64,000 nucleotides of DNA from Ascarosepion bandense (lineage: Eukaryota > Mollusca > Cephalopoda > Sepiida > Sepiidae), in the NCBI GenBank assembly GCA_037127315.1, contig JBBBDQ010001614.1, positions 1,113,501-1,177,500 on the forward strand, read 5' to 3'. Shown here piece after piece: positions 40,225 through 51,748 of the stretch (positions are counted from its first letter, which is position 1; every line of letters starts with the position of its first letter). The position numbers and the translations under genes were made by a program. Below the pieces are notes generated by a model, which did no database searches, was not told where the DNA came from, and saw nothing but the letters and a program-made list of their open reading frames with translations.

Positions 40225-41875
40225 ATATACTGACTGAATGATAGTAGTAATATTAGCTGTTTCATCATAACGAAACATCCGGCATCTACTGACCGGGGAG
40301 CCAGTACTAATTGAGTTATTCTTCATTCCCTGGCTATCTGGCTTAGATCAACGTGAAGTATCTGTTGATTGAATCTAGTGAGTCTAACTTGCGAGGTTCT
40401 TTTTGTTATCAACTGTTGGGGGTCTAGGGCTATTTTAGGAGCCTGATTAGAGTGCACCCGTTCGAGGTCCTGCTAGTAACTAAAATCTGTACTCTCTTCA
40501 TTTGAGCTGGTAGAGGACACCCAGTTCCGAATCTGTAGCAGCACCTTCTTTATCCTACTAAGTCAGGTTGGGTTGGTGTATATATCGATGCCAGTTTGCC
40601 AGTGGCCGCTGGAACTGCGCAGTATGGATTCCCCACATTAAAAACCTTGTTTTAGCAGGAAGGTCATATAAATAATTATTTCTTTGTCATTGTGCAGGTA
40701 ATAATAAAAGTTTTTTGAAATATGGAAGCAACTACCATTTAATTTATGCTTTTCTTCACTTCATGGCATCGGATTGGGATCTGTTTTCTTGATCTTTAAT
40801 GGTTGGAGTAATATTAGTTGCACCCTTATAAGAAACTCGCAGTTTAGCCCGGTTTAACTCGGGTAGTTTAAGGAATAATAAGAATAAAAAAAAACATATA
40901 ATGAATTTACATAGCAAATACTTGCACAACGTTCACCCCCGTCACTTTTACAGATATAAATAACAATGTAGAATGTCTCTACTGGATTACGGTGGGAGGG
41001 AGAGGGGAACATATATAGATATAGATAATATAAAGTGGGGTGATCGATTCTATACTATAATCAATACATAAACTAATCCCTGATTTTGTGGGGTCATAAT
41101 ATGTACTTTTCTACCCCTAATTTTGGCTTTCGAAAATAATTTCAAGGTGTCGTTAGCGTTCTTAAGTTTTAATCTATATCTGAGCGCAACTCCCGTCGAT
41201 CTAGACCGCAAAATGCACACGCTAAGTCGAATCCATCAAACAACAATACTTACACAACGTCCACTCTGATCACTTTTATAGATATAAATATTGCTTTCAT
41301 ATCTCAAAAACTTTTATTATTACTTGCTCACTGTCAAGGGTGTAATTATTTACAAGGCCTCCCTGCTCAAACATGATGTGTCACATGGTTGTTTTTAATG
41401 TGGGGAGTCCATATGCAACAATATGATCCTCACTTTTCTTAATATTTAAATTCAATAAACATAACATTGACCAAGCAACCAATATTAATACTTGTCTTCA
41501 TTTCTTTATATTGTGTTAGGATGAAAGAGCATTATATTTTATATATATATCTATATAATATATATATTTCTTTATATTGTGTTAGGATGAAAGAGCATTA
41601 TGTTTTCCTCATCTCTGATGGTAATAGTAATATTAGTTGTTTCCTTATAAGAAAATTTGACATTCATTGACAGAGCAGCCAAAAAGAAATGAATAATGTT
41701 TTTCTTCATTCCTTGGCCATCATGTTGAGATCAACATGTAGTATCTGTTCTTATCATCTCTAATGGTATTTGTAATATTAGTCTTTGCCTTATGAGGAAA
41801 AATTTGACATTCATTGACAGAACAGCCAAAAAGAAATGAATAATGTTTTTCTTCATTCCTTGACCATCAACCGCA
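40225..41875. repeat. Complex unassigned repeat, LTR-like pieces
   Basis: A ~115-bp unit (GTAATATTAGTTGTTTCCTT, ATAAGAAAATTTGACATTCA, CAGCCAAAAAGAAATGAATA) occurs as adjoining copies at 41612-41755 and 41757-41870, diverged at 40228-40380 and partial at 40795-40850. A second block (CCCCACATTAAAAAC..AATAATAAAAGTTTTTTGAA, 40628-40725) is present inverted at 41300-41412, and GTTCACCCCCGTCACTTTTA (40932) is present at 41258. ATTGTGTTAGGATGAAAGAG is duplicated (41510, 41578). The AATAAAAG..CA ends suggest LTR remnants, but no protein supports it. Confidence 0.4.
41032..41092. repeat. ~56-bp palindromic micro-element, copy 5
   Basis: AAAGTGGGGTGATCGATTCT, ATACTATAATCAATACATAA, ACTAATCCCTGATTTT: same middle and ends as copies 1 and 4, with one end decayed. 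Confidence 0.55.
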
Positions 41876-42995
41876 CATTGAAGGTTGTATCAAACGGACA
41901 TCCCTCCCAGATCTACCATACGAACGCGGGTGCCCCTCAAGGCTCTATCCTAGGTCGTACGCTCTTTCTGACCTACATTAATGATCTCCCTGATGCCATA
42001 AGTTCCCAAGTAGGTATGTACACCGATTACACCACAGTCTACTCTCGCCTTGACCAAAAATCTGGTGTGGGCGACAAAGGACCTCCAATTCGTAGTGGAC
42101 TGATTTAAGAAATGGTTCGTAAATTTTAATGCTTCTAAAATGAAGCTGCTATCAATTAACCATCATAGACAATCGCACCTACCTCCCTTTAGCATGGAAC
42201 AGGCTTGCTTCATAGAGAGTAAAACACTGCGCCTCCTTGGTCTCACACTTTCAGCGGACCTCAAGTGGAATGGCTATATCAAATCCATTGCTACATCCGC
42301 TGCTATGAAAGTCGGTTCCCTGTGCAGGACCCGGAATTTTTTCCGTCTGAATCCATCCTGCACATATATAAATCTACCATCCGCCCGTGCATTGAGTACT
42401 GCTGCCACATCTGGTTGAGTTCCCTTGCTATTCTCCTCGGGGCTCTTGACAAAATACAACGGAGAGTCTGTAATGTGACCGATACCGACTTGGCAGACCG
42501 GCTGCAGTCTCTCTCTCACCGGCGTGACGTGGCTTCCCTGTGTCTATTCTATAAATACTTTCACGGCTTCTGCACCGATGAATTTAGATAACTGGTGACC
42601 CTAGGTACGAATTTGAACGAGATACTAGATTAGCAAGTAGGTTCCACCCTTTTACAGTGAAACCGATAAAATGTAACCGCAATTTCTACTCCAATAGCTT
42701 CTTTTCTCGCACTTCCCGACTGTGGAATTCTCTTCCACATGATTGCTTCCCCGACAGCTACAATCTCCAGGAGTTTAAATGTAAGGTCAATATACACCTT
42801 CTAACACACTAACTTGCGTCCATTCTTTTAAACATTCTTCCCATCTACCCAACTCTCATCCTCGGTATCCTTACCCGTCTATCACCCTCCTTCTGACATT
42901 TCCTATATCTAACCACTCTTTCTCTTTACCTTCCCCTATATAACCCCTTGCGCAATAGTGGCAGTGGAATGCCTTGCTTGGTGTGAAATGATTAA
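41876..42995 (+). mobile_element. LINE-A, 5'-truncated copy
   Basis: Starts just before LKVVSNGHPSQIYHTNAGAP, then QGSILGRTLFLTYINDLPDA and MYTDYTTVYS: the catalytic YADD reads YTDY, so RT is dead. Continues KLLSINHHRQSHLPPFSMEQ, LGLTLSADLKWNGYIKSIAT, IEYCCHIWLSSLAILLGALD, KIQRRVCNVTDTDLADRLQS, LSHRRDVASLCLFYKYFHGF, a stop after DEFR, then SRTSRLWNSLPHDCFPDSYN and the 3' UTR to GCCTTGCTTGGTGTGAAATG and A tail. Several frameshifts. Confidence 0.88.
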
Positions 42996-43387
42996 AAAAA
43001 AACAATTGTTATTTCTTTTTTCATTAGTGATGGGAGTTTCTTTCCTAACGTTTTGTTCTAAGTAGTGTGAAACGTCCACATCTTGATTATGTCATTATTT
43101 TCTCTTTGTGTTACATTCACTATCCATTTCAGTTGTTAATGCTGTTGACAGTTTATGCGATGTGGTTCTTGTCATTGTGTAGAGTTCTTTGAGATTCTGT
43201 AGTGTCAGTCTACAATGTTCGAAGAAGAGTGGTCATTGTTATGACCTTCAGGTTTCTTTGACTTGAAGCCATTTTTAAACTTCTGATCTATTTTTATACA
43301 GTTGACACTTTGGATATTTCTGAACGACTTCAACATGACAACCACGTGAACGTCTTGATCTGATAAAGTGTCACTATCGCAGCCTAT
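42996..43387. other. Unassigned DNA
   Basis: No recognisable feature. Confidence 0.35.
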
Positions 43388-43815
43388 TTCTTTCTCATTT
43401 CACTCCAAGCAAGGTAGTTTTACTGCTACTGGTGCGCAGGGGATTACATAGGAAGAAAGTGACGAGAAAGAGGGACAGGTTATAGGGGGTGTCAGGAAGT
43501 GGATAAGAGAAGGATGAGAATACTGGTGTAATGAGAGTGGAGTGGACGGGGAAAAGAGCATGAGAGAAAGGATGCGAGTCAGTGAGATAGGAAATGACTA
43601 TTGACCTTAGATGTAAATTTTTGGAGATTGTAGCTAACGGGGAAGAAAGTATACGGAAGGGAATTCCACATGCGGGAAGTGAGAGAAAAGAAGCTGTTAG
43701 AGTAGAAATTGCGGTTACATTTTATCAGTTTCACTGTAAAAGGGTGGGACCTAGTTGCTAGTCTAGTAGATCGAGTAAATTCATACATAGGAGCAGAAAC
43801 CGTGAAAGTATTTGT
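43388..43815 (-). mobile_element. Older LINE-A copy, 3' part (split)
   Basis: Minus strand from KYFHGFC through YEFTRSTRLATRSHPFTVKL, CNRNFYSNSFFSLTSRMWNS and KVNSHFLSH to the 3' UTR and terminus CTTGGAGTGAAATGAG. Its upstream part is 47345-47826. Removing 43816-47344 together with one ACAA restores a continuous SLCLSYKYFHGFC reading. Confidence 0.88.
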
Positions 43816-46800
43816 TTTTTTTTTTGTTTTGTTTTTTAATAATTTCACCCCGAGCAAGGCAGAAACGCCACTGATGTGCAGGGGGTTACATAAATGTAAA
43901 AAGATTAATTAGAAAAGAGTGAGGAGTACAAGCTAGTTAGAAAGGAACAATAGAAAGCTGAGAAAGCAAGTGCAATGACAGATACATAGGCGGAGAGAAA
44001 GTGAAGGTTATACAGGAGTGGTGAGAGAGCTAGAGTCCAGTGGTTAGTAGATGAGTATTAACTTTGCATTTAAATTTCTGGAGGTTGTAGCCGTCAGGAA
44101 AGCAAGAATACGGGAGTGAGTTCCACAGGCGGGAAGTGCGAGAGAGGAAGCTGCAGGAGTAGAATTGTCGTCTGCATTTTGCTAACCTGACTGTGAATGG
44201 GTGGGACCCAGTTGCCAGTCTGGTTGCACGGGTAAACACCTGTTGAGGAGGCATCAGTGACTTAAGCTCATCCGAGCAGAAGCCATGAAAGTATTTATAG
44301 AAGAGACAGAGGGAGGCCACATTTCGACGATGGGAAAGTGGCTGCAGTCGAGTCGCCAGATCAGTACCTATTACATTACAGACTCTCCTTTGGAGCTTGT
44401 CAAGAACACTGAGGAGAACGGCAGGGGTACCTGACCATAAATGGCAGCAGTACTCCATGCACGGACGGATGGTTGACTTGTATATATGCAGGATGGATTC
44501 AGGTGGAAAAAACATTCTGGATCGACATAGTGACCCAATCTTCTTAGCAGTAGATTTTGCTATGGATTCAATATAGTGCTTCCATTTGAGGTCTGAGGAC
44601 AGGGTAAGTCCGAGGAGGCGTAGTGTATTACTCTCCGGAAGAATCATCTGGTCCATGCTTATGGGAGGCAGAAGAGGTTGCCTGTAATGGTTGACAGACA
44701 ACAGCTTGGTCTTAGATGAATTGAAGTTGACAAGCCACTTCTTGCCCCAGTTCACCACAGAGTGTAGATCCCGCTCAAGGTCAGCAGTGAGATTATGTCT
44801 GTCCGCCACGACAGGTTTCTTACTGGAGCGGGAGTATATTGTAGTGTCATCTGCGTAGATGCCTACTTGGGACTTGATCTCATCTGGGAGGTCGTTGATG
44901 AAAATAAGGAAGAGCGTCGGGCCCAGGATAGAGCCTTGTGGGACACCAGCATTCGTGCTGTAGGACGAAGAGGCACGCCCATTCAGAACGACCTTCATTT
45001 TGCGGTTATTTAAGAAAAATTGGATTAGGTCAAGCAGGCGACCGGTAATACCATAACTGCGTAGTTTGCATAGGAGGCCAGAGTGCTAAACCCTGTCGAA
45101 AGCCTTGGAGATGTCCAGAGCAACTGCACCAGCCTCGTCAGACTCATCAAGGGCCTGTAGCATGTACTCCGTTACAGTTGTTAGCAGGTCGGCTGTGAAC
45201 CTGTCAAAGCGGAATCCATATTGCTTGTCGGAGAACAGTTTGTGGGCAGTGAGATGATGAACTATTTCAGCATTGATTATAGCCTCGAATACTTTCCCGA
45301 ATATCGGTAGAAAACTGATAGGGCGATAGTTGGATGGGTCCGAGGGCTCACCACAATTCTTAAAGACAGGAACGACTGAGGAGAATTTCCAGCATGCAGG
45401 AAAGCAGGAAGCAGAAAGGCAGTAGTTAAACAGTTTAGAGAGGACAGGGGAAAGTTCAGGGGCACACCTCTTAAGGACTATCACCGGGATTCCATCGTCT
45501 CCACACTCCTTATGGGGGTCGAGTTTTGAAATTACTCTGGATACTACTGTCGGGGTAATATATACGTCGTGCAGTTTGGCCTCAGTTCTAATAGGGAAGT
45601 CGGGTGGGTGCACTCCGGACGAGTCGAATGTGGAGTTGGATGAGAATCTGCGGGCAAAGCACTCAGCTTTGTCCGCAGATGACGTGAGAACCTCAAATCC
45701 ATGGATTAAAGGAGGTATTGAGGATTTCCTATTGTTAAGCACTCGTTTACAAATCCTCCAATAGTCCTTGGAGCCGAACTTGCGGTCAGCTATGTGCTGT
45801 CGCATTCTCTCAGCAAACAAGTGTTTGGCGTCATTTAGGGTTCTCTTGCACTCACTGCGAGCAGATGTGAACAGGCGCCTATTGTGATCAGTTGGCTGTC
45901 TCAGGAATAGACGGAAGTAATGGTTCCTGTGGGCAATGGCGGCTGAGCAGGCCGGAGAGAACCACGGAGAGGAATGAGGTTTTAAGCAATACTTCCTGGT
46001 GGGTATGAAGGCATCAATGCCAGCTTTCACCCATGACGAGACCTCAGAGGCACAGTCATCAACTGATAGGTCAAACACTTTTCCCCAAGGGACGTCGCAG
46101 AGGAAATCACGAAAGGCATCCCAGTCAGCTTTTTGGTAGAGGTAGGAGGTTCTATAAGTAGGGGGCTCCTGGGGGGAGTGAGATTGAAAAGAAATACTGA
46201 GGGAGACTACAGCGTGGTCAGAGTTGCCGAGAGGGTAAAGCTGCGAGACTTGACAGGCGTCAGGCGCAGAGGTGAAACATATATCTAGCAGTGAGGAATG
46301 ACCCGAGGGAGTGCTTGGGAAGCGAGTGGGGAAGTCCACCACTTGCATAAGGGATTGGGAAATAGCAAAGTTCATGGCGTGAATGCCCGCCGGATCAGTA
46401 ACGGCGTTTTCAAGCCACTCAGAGTGATGGGCATTGAGGTCTCCAAATACAAATATGCGGGCGAATGGGTGATAGGAAATAGCCTTATCTATGTCATCGG
46501 CAATGCTATCTAGTAGGGAGCAGTCAGGAGAGGAGGGAGAACGGTAAAGGATGAATAGGTAGCTAACCGAACTGAGGAGAGACAGGCGGAGACATATGTA
46601 TTGGTGGTCAGTAGATTCGAGTGAAGTCACCCTAGTTATGGGGAGGTGTTCGCTGACATAAACACCCAGCCCATGCACGTGGACAGTGAAATCCTTCCTT
46701 AAAAGGGGAAGATAACCAGGGATGAAGAGGTCAGAGGAGGGAATAGCTGAGTTGAGGTTAGTTTCGCAGAGCGCGAGGATGTCAGGGGACTTTTCATGCA

Positions 46801-47344
46801 GGAACGCTTCTACATTAGGAAAGTTAGTACGAATGCCCCGGATATTAGTGAAGGAGAGGTTAATGGGTTTAGGTGGTTTGGATTTAATTGGTTTAGAGTC
46901 ATTTCTGATTTGTTTAGTTATGATTCTGTTTGTAGAAATGGACCTAGGGTAGAGGATACAGGCGGTCATTACCCACGATCTGTGCTGGGAGGGAAACTGG
47001 CTAGGGCTGCAACAAGGTGTGGCTTCGGAGTTGCCCACCGAAAGCGCTTGCAGGGACACCTATCCATGCGCGACATGGCACTACAAGAACCCCGATATTA
47101 TACAACTGTTGATCAGAGCAGCCGCTCTTGACGCTACGCAAGAGTTAGGGCTCCTAATTACCAGTCGGAAGCAGCAACCAGGAAACTGCCAACCCGGTAC
47201 CCTCACAGTGATGAACTCACGGAAGCACCAGTACCAAGGTCTGAAGAGAGAGAAGAGAAAACCGGAAACCACGTCCTAAACAGGAAACAAGGGGCGAGCC
47301 TCTACTCCAGTTCAATAGACGTGGGAGGAGTATTGACCGGGCGA
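43816..47344 (-). mobile_element. Near full-length LINE-A (3.5 kb)
   Basis: Minus strand order: 5' leader (47344-47060), one long ORF with endonuclease and RT (47059-44030), 3' UTR (44029-43838) with GCCTTGCTCGGGGTGAAATT, then an A-rich tail ending at 43816. ACAA occurs on both sides (47345-47348 and 43812-43815 as TTGT) as a short target duplication inside an older LINE-A copy. The leader's first ~85 bp are shared with the short element at 18081-18255, supporting 47344 as the true 5' end. No ORF1/gag-like frame is seen, so the element seems to have a single ORF. Confidence 0.9.
44030..47059 (-). pseudogene. LINE-A ORF: endonuclease + reverse transcriptase, one internal stop
   Basis: Open from 47059 to a TAG at 45086-45088, then in the same frame to 44030, about 1,010 codons. 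An APE-type endonuclease starts near residue 66: LSFTNIRGIRTNF (Asn), ALCETNLN (Glu), FVFGDLNAHHSEW (Asp, Asn, near 205) and GNSDHAVV (SDH, near 285). The RT holds SNYRPISFLPIFGKVFEAII, motif A VALDISKAFDRV, then the stop at residue 658 where LINE-A copies read W (RVWH), motif B NAGVPQGSILGP and motif C IYADDTTIYS. A Cys/Trp-rich C-terminal domain ends HLLTTGL. The stop is a single TGG-to-TAG change. The likely initiator is uncertain: the first ATG gives MTACILYPRS at residue 31. Clade: CR1/Jockey-like by RT motifs. It would nick DNA and copy its own RNA. Confidence 0.9.
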
Positions 47345-47826
47345 TTGTAGGAGAGACACAGTGAAGCAACATTACGCCGATGAGAGAGTTACTGCAGCTG
47401 AGCTGCCAAGTCGGAATCGATCACATTACAGGTTCTCCTTTGGGTTTTGTCAAGGACACCTAGGTGGATAGCAGAAGCACCCGACCAGATATGGCAGCAG
47501 TATTCAATGCACGGGCGGATGGTAGATTTATATACGTGCAGGATTGTTTCAGACGGGAAAAACTTCTTCGCCCTACACAGAGAATTGACTTTCTTAGCAG
47601 CGGATTTAGCTATGGATTCTATATAGTTATTCCACTTGAGGTCTGCTGAGAGAGTTAGGCCAAGGAAGCGCAGTGTTTTGCTTTCAAGGAGGCTAGCCTG
47701 ATCCATGGTAATTGGGGGAGGGGATATGAGCGGTTGTTTGTGACGGTTAACAGATAGCAGCTTCGTTTTGAAAGCATTAAAATTTACGAGCTATTTCTTA
47801 CACCAGTCTACCACAGATTGGAGCTT
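47345..47826 (-). mobile_element. Older LINE-A copy, 5' part (split)
   Basis: Minus strand: LVNFNAFKTKLLSVNRHKQP, MDQASLLESKTLRFLGLTLS, ADLKWNNYIESIAKSAAKKV, SLCRAKKFFPSETILHVYKS, TIRPCIEYCCHIWSGASAIH, LGVLDKTQRRTCNVIDSDLA and HRRNVASLCLS, broken there by the young LINE-A. Stops after VDWCKK and LAAQLQ show age. It continues at 43815. Confidence 0.88.
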
Positions 47827-47999
47827 CTTTATGTTCGTTTTCATTTCGTTTTGATAAATACATAAAAAATGATTAGTTTTTAAATAAACGCAAGTGACCA
47901 TTCGTAGATTTTTACTAAATATTTGTGTAGGCTTGGTAATCGCATACATAAAAATTGTCATCATGATTAAATTCAGTGTAAATTAAACACCAATTGTTT
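47827..47999. other. Unassigned spacer
   Basis: Nothing recognised. Confidence 0.3.
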
Positions 48000-48930
48000 A
48001 CGCTATTTACAATATTCATGTTGTTATCCTCATCTTTCATGCTATATTAACGACGTTTTGCCAGTTCTTCTGGTCTTCTTCAGGTGATTAGAATTTCAAA
48101 CCGAAAATTTTATTTCGTCAACCACAGTAGATTGTTTCTCAAGTACACATGGACCAGTGTATAAACTTTGGTTGAAGTAATCCAGTCACTTGACCCAAAT
48201 TTCTGAGTTCAGTTCCTGGATACAGCAGAAGTGAAGAAAAACTTGTAGAGTTGAGTTAAAAGAAATGAAGTAATGCTGAGATATCCGGAAAAGGCAATGC
48301 ATGTGGAACTAAAGCAATCTGCCCAGTGACTGAAATAAAGGGTTCAGTTCGAAATTCTAGTCACCAGAGAAGGCTGGCGCGTTCCATATTCACAACGAAT
48401 ATGGCAACAAAGATGGTGATAACAATCTGAACATTGTAAATAGTATAAATAATTAGAGCACATCATCTCTGATATATAAACAGATAAAAAATTCCACTTG
48501 GAAGAGTTGAGTTAAAATAAATGAAGTAATGCTGAAATATCCAGAAGAGGCAATGCATGTGGAACTAGAACAATCTATCCTGTGACTGAAATAAAGGGTT
48601 CGGTTCGAAATTCTAGTCACCAGAAAAAGACTGGAGTGCTCGTTGTGAATATCGTCTCTGATATATAAACAGATAAAAAAAAGTTGGAAGAGTTGAGTTA
48701 AAAGAAATGAACTAATGCTAAGATATCCGGAAGAGGCAATGCATGTGGAACTAGAAGAATCTACTCAGTAATTGAAATAAAGGGTTCAGTTCGAAATTCT
48801 AGTCACCGGAGAAGGCTGGAGCGTACGTTGTGAATATTACAACAAAGATGAGGATAACAGTCTGAACATTGTAAATAATATAAATAATTACAGTACATCA
48901 TCTCAGAGATATAAAGAGATAAAAAAAATT
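48000..48930. repeat. Cluster of P3 repeats, tandem-like
   Basis: A minus-strand piece (48000-48120) is followed by three + strand units near 48240-48480, 48505-48680 and 48690-48930. Shared blocks are AAGAGTTGAGTTAAAAGAAA, TGAAGTAATGCTGAGATATC, GGAAGAGGCAATGCATGTGG, ACTGAAATAAAGGGTTC, GAAATTCTAGTCACC and ATATAAACAGATAAAAAA. Unit length is about 200-250 bp and the units differ by deletions around the GAAAC-type core, which is mostly lost here. Confidence 0.7.
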
Positions 48931-49619
48931 CCATTTGAATTTTAACTCAATTCTCTGATTCCATTTTTCTAAACTATTTGTAATGGCATCGTTAAAAATC
49001 GAGTAATTAAGTAAAGTTGCTGTAATTTTCCTAGGCCTTATGAATATTGAAAATTGCTAAGTTTTGATTAAAGATCTATTTGCATTCTAACCATCGATTT
49101 TAGTTTTCTGATTTAAATAATTCGAGTAAAAATATTCTATGAATCAATATGGATATTTTTAAAATGGTGAATAGTAATGTGCTTAGTGTTTTATCAGCAA
49201 TATAAATCTGCGATGTTTTCAGAATAAACTTGAATAATTTAAGATGAATTTATAAAGTGTGAAAAAGAAATATTACACTCCAATAATATTTGTAATATCT
49301 GTATACACATTTCAGACAATAAATGTACCGATCAATTCAGCACAGCGATTACCTCTGTCCCATTATATTTGTAATATTTGCGGGCCCATTTCATACAATA
49401 GATCTACCAATTATTTCGGGAAATAGATTAGATTTGCATGCATATTTCATACAATAAATGTAACTACTATTTTGATATTTATATTATTATTTATATCATA
49501 CTATTTCTATTTCATAATAAATGTTATTTTGAAAGAGGCAAATGCCACATAGTATTTTTGTCATTCAGTTACCTTCCATCATTACTGTCAAAATATTATT
49601 TTCTCCCTTGATATTTTCT

Positions 49620-49620
<1 letters not shown>
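48931..49620. other. AT-rich DNA with weak ~85-bp direct repeats
   Basis: CATTTCA.ACAATA.ATGTACC-like segments recur near 49308, 49388 and 49445, preceded by ATATTTGTAATATTTG. No protein. Confidence 0.4.
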
Positions 49621-49667
<47 letters not shown>

Positions 49668-49780
49668 TGTTAAATATAAGAGACAATGAATGTGAGCCGA
49701 AAGCTTAGAAGAAAACCAATAAATAATTATCCAAATGTTGGAGAATTTTTGTCTTTATTTTTAACTGAATTTAAATAAAA
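49621..49780 (+). mobile_element. PLE terminal fragment after TA run
   Basis: TA run 49624-49665, then AAATATAAGAGACAATGAAT, GTGAGCCGAAAGCTTAGAAG: blocks shared with 33550-33570 and 63855-63990. Confidence 0.55.
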
Positions 49781-49782
49781 AA

Positions 49783-49838
49783 TTCGAGACATGATCGCCC
49801 AAGCGTGTATCACTTATGGCACTTAACTGACTGACTGA
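49783..49838 (+). mobile_element. SINE 3' end fragment
   Basis: Only the last ~55 bp: CGAGACATGATCGCCCAAGC, GTGTATCACTTATGGCACTT, AACTGACTGACTG. Confidence 0.75.
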
Positions 49839-50375
49839 GTAGTAAATTAAAAAAAAAACATTTGTGGTCTTGCATATAAATTTACATATGCATATTGTCA
49901 TTTGACACCTATAGTCTATTGAAATTTTTTCTGCACACACGGACACACTCACACACGCACATACATATATGCATGTGTATGTGTATGTACAGGAAATAGC
50001 AAAATCTGAGATAATAGGTCGAACTCATGTATTTCAGGTATGTAATAAATATATTTGTTACGTGATGTCATTTTAATAATCCAAGATCCTTGTATTTAAA
50101 ATAGGTTACATCATTATGGCACTCCCTGTATATGTTTTTATTTGCGAATGTGTATGTGTGTATGTGTGTGTGTTTGTGCGTGTGTAAAATTCAGATATAA
50201 ATAACAATTATTTGTAATAACAATAGGAATATATGATAAAACTTAAACATTCATTTATCAATATGTTTCATCTCTTGAGGAATTAATTTTATGTAAACAG
50301 TAAATTTTATTTAATATCCTTTATCCTTTATGAACCTAACAGTTGTTTAATGTTTTACCTATATATATATATATA

Positions 50376-50406
<31 letters not shown>

Positions 50407-50590
50407 AAATTCATATGTGTATGTGCATGTGTTTGCATGCATGCGTGTGTGTTTGTAGATAGATAGATAGATAAACCAGTCAGCAAATATTTTTGAAATT
50501 ATTCTTCTGAGTATCAAGAGATACAACATTCATTATAGTAAACAGGATTAATGAAATTAAAATGTTGATTAATGTTATTTTTTAAAGTAA
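49839..50590. other. Unassigned DNA with microsatellites
   Basis: TG-rich runs at 50152-50186, TA/TG at 50360-50406 and GATA at 50457-50475. Otherwise nothing recognised. Confidence 0.5.
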
Positions 50591-50593
50591 CAG

Positions 50594-50701
<108 letters not shown>

Positions 50702-50819
50702 TTCGGCATTTCACTGAAAAATATTCCTATATATATCTGTGAATGTCGACATTTCGCTGGAAAATTTTTTCCTATCCCAAACAAAGAGGAGATTTTCAAA
50801 AGTTGGTCCTAAAGAATGA

Positions 50820-51412
50820 AAACCTCATATGAAGGATGAGATGGAAAGCACATTTCTTTAATAAGAGCCATGGCGTTTCCGATACAAGAGGCTCATACGG
50901 ATTTGAAAACCTAAAGATTGCACCTCCCATAGACAAATTCTTTAACTTTGAGAACGACCTATTCGATATCATAAACAAAATCACCTTCCACAAACGTAAA
51001 AACAAATTCCTAAAACACCAAGATACATTGGTCACTAGCATAAATGAATCGAACAAGGTCTTTGTAAAATAGGATAAAACCTCAAATTTTTATAAGACGG
51101 ACCCTAAAGAATACAAAGACCTAATTAAGAAAAACCTAACAAAAAACTACAGAAAAATTAACACGGAACACCAAAAACAACATAGATAGAATTAACTACT
51201 AGGACAAACAAATCACTGACAAACTGAAAATAAGCGACAGAGTCCCTAAAATTACAACAAAGGAGGCGTTATGTACTTTTAAAAGACCACAAGCCGGAAT
51301 TCTACCAAAAATTACCCACTAGAATTATTAACCCAACAAAATCAAAGATAAATAGAATTAGTAAGGTAATAATAGACAGAGTTAACCAACAAATAAAAGA
51401 AAAACAACTCCA
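50820..51412 (+). pseudogene. PLE protein, N-terminal part
   Basis: Reads MRWKAHFFNKS, RGSYGFENLKIAPPIDKFFN, FENDLFDIINKITFHKRKNK and INESNKVFVK before a stop, then DKTSNFYKTDPKEYKDLIKK, NLTKNYRKINTEHQKQ. The FEN.LFD.I..I.F and V.KDKTSNFY segments correspond to the N-terminal region ahead of RT in PLE proteins. Further pieces (KISDRVPKITTKEALCTFKR) lie before 51300. It is interrupted by stops and by the SINE at 51425. Confidence 0.75.
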
Positions 51413-51424
51413 ACAATGAAGGGG

Positions 51425-51736
51425 TTTGTCAGTTAAGTGCCATACGTGATACATGCTTTGGGCGATCATGTCTCGAAAGAGTAGTGGCTGACTGAGCAGA
51501 AGATTATCCCGGAGTAGGTTGCCATTGCTTTCTGCGGTAGACTGGTTGCCGACCAAGGTTATAGAATCCAATCTGTCCTATTATTTAACCCATAACTGGA
51601 GGGAAGAGACGGATTAATACCTTTCCCAAGGGTATTTGTGCGTAAGTTAATGCATGGAATTCTACTGGAATTCGAACTCGGCTCCCTGATTTTTCGTTCC
51701 GAGTCAATATCCACTGCACCACAACGCACATCCGCT
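51425..51736 (-). mobile_element. tRNA-derived SINE with 12-bp target duplications, inside PLE
   Basis: Both sides carry ACAATGAAGGGG (51413-51424 and 51737-51748). The 312-bp element between them begins (minus strand) with AGCGGATGTGCGTTGTGG and ends CACTTAACTGACAAA. This fixes the ends of the SINE without a 5S head and dates it after the PLE. Confidence 0.93.
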
Positions 51737-51748
51737 ACAATGAAGGGG

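Noticed and set aside
44795..45013. Frames on the + strand opposite LINE-A (also 46298-47279)
   Set aside because: Antisense shadows of the LINE-A ORF on the minus strand.
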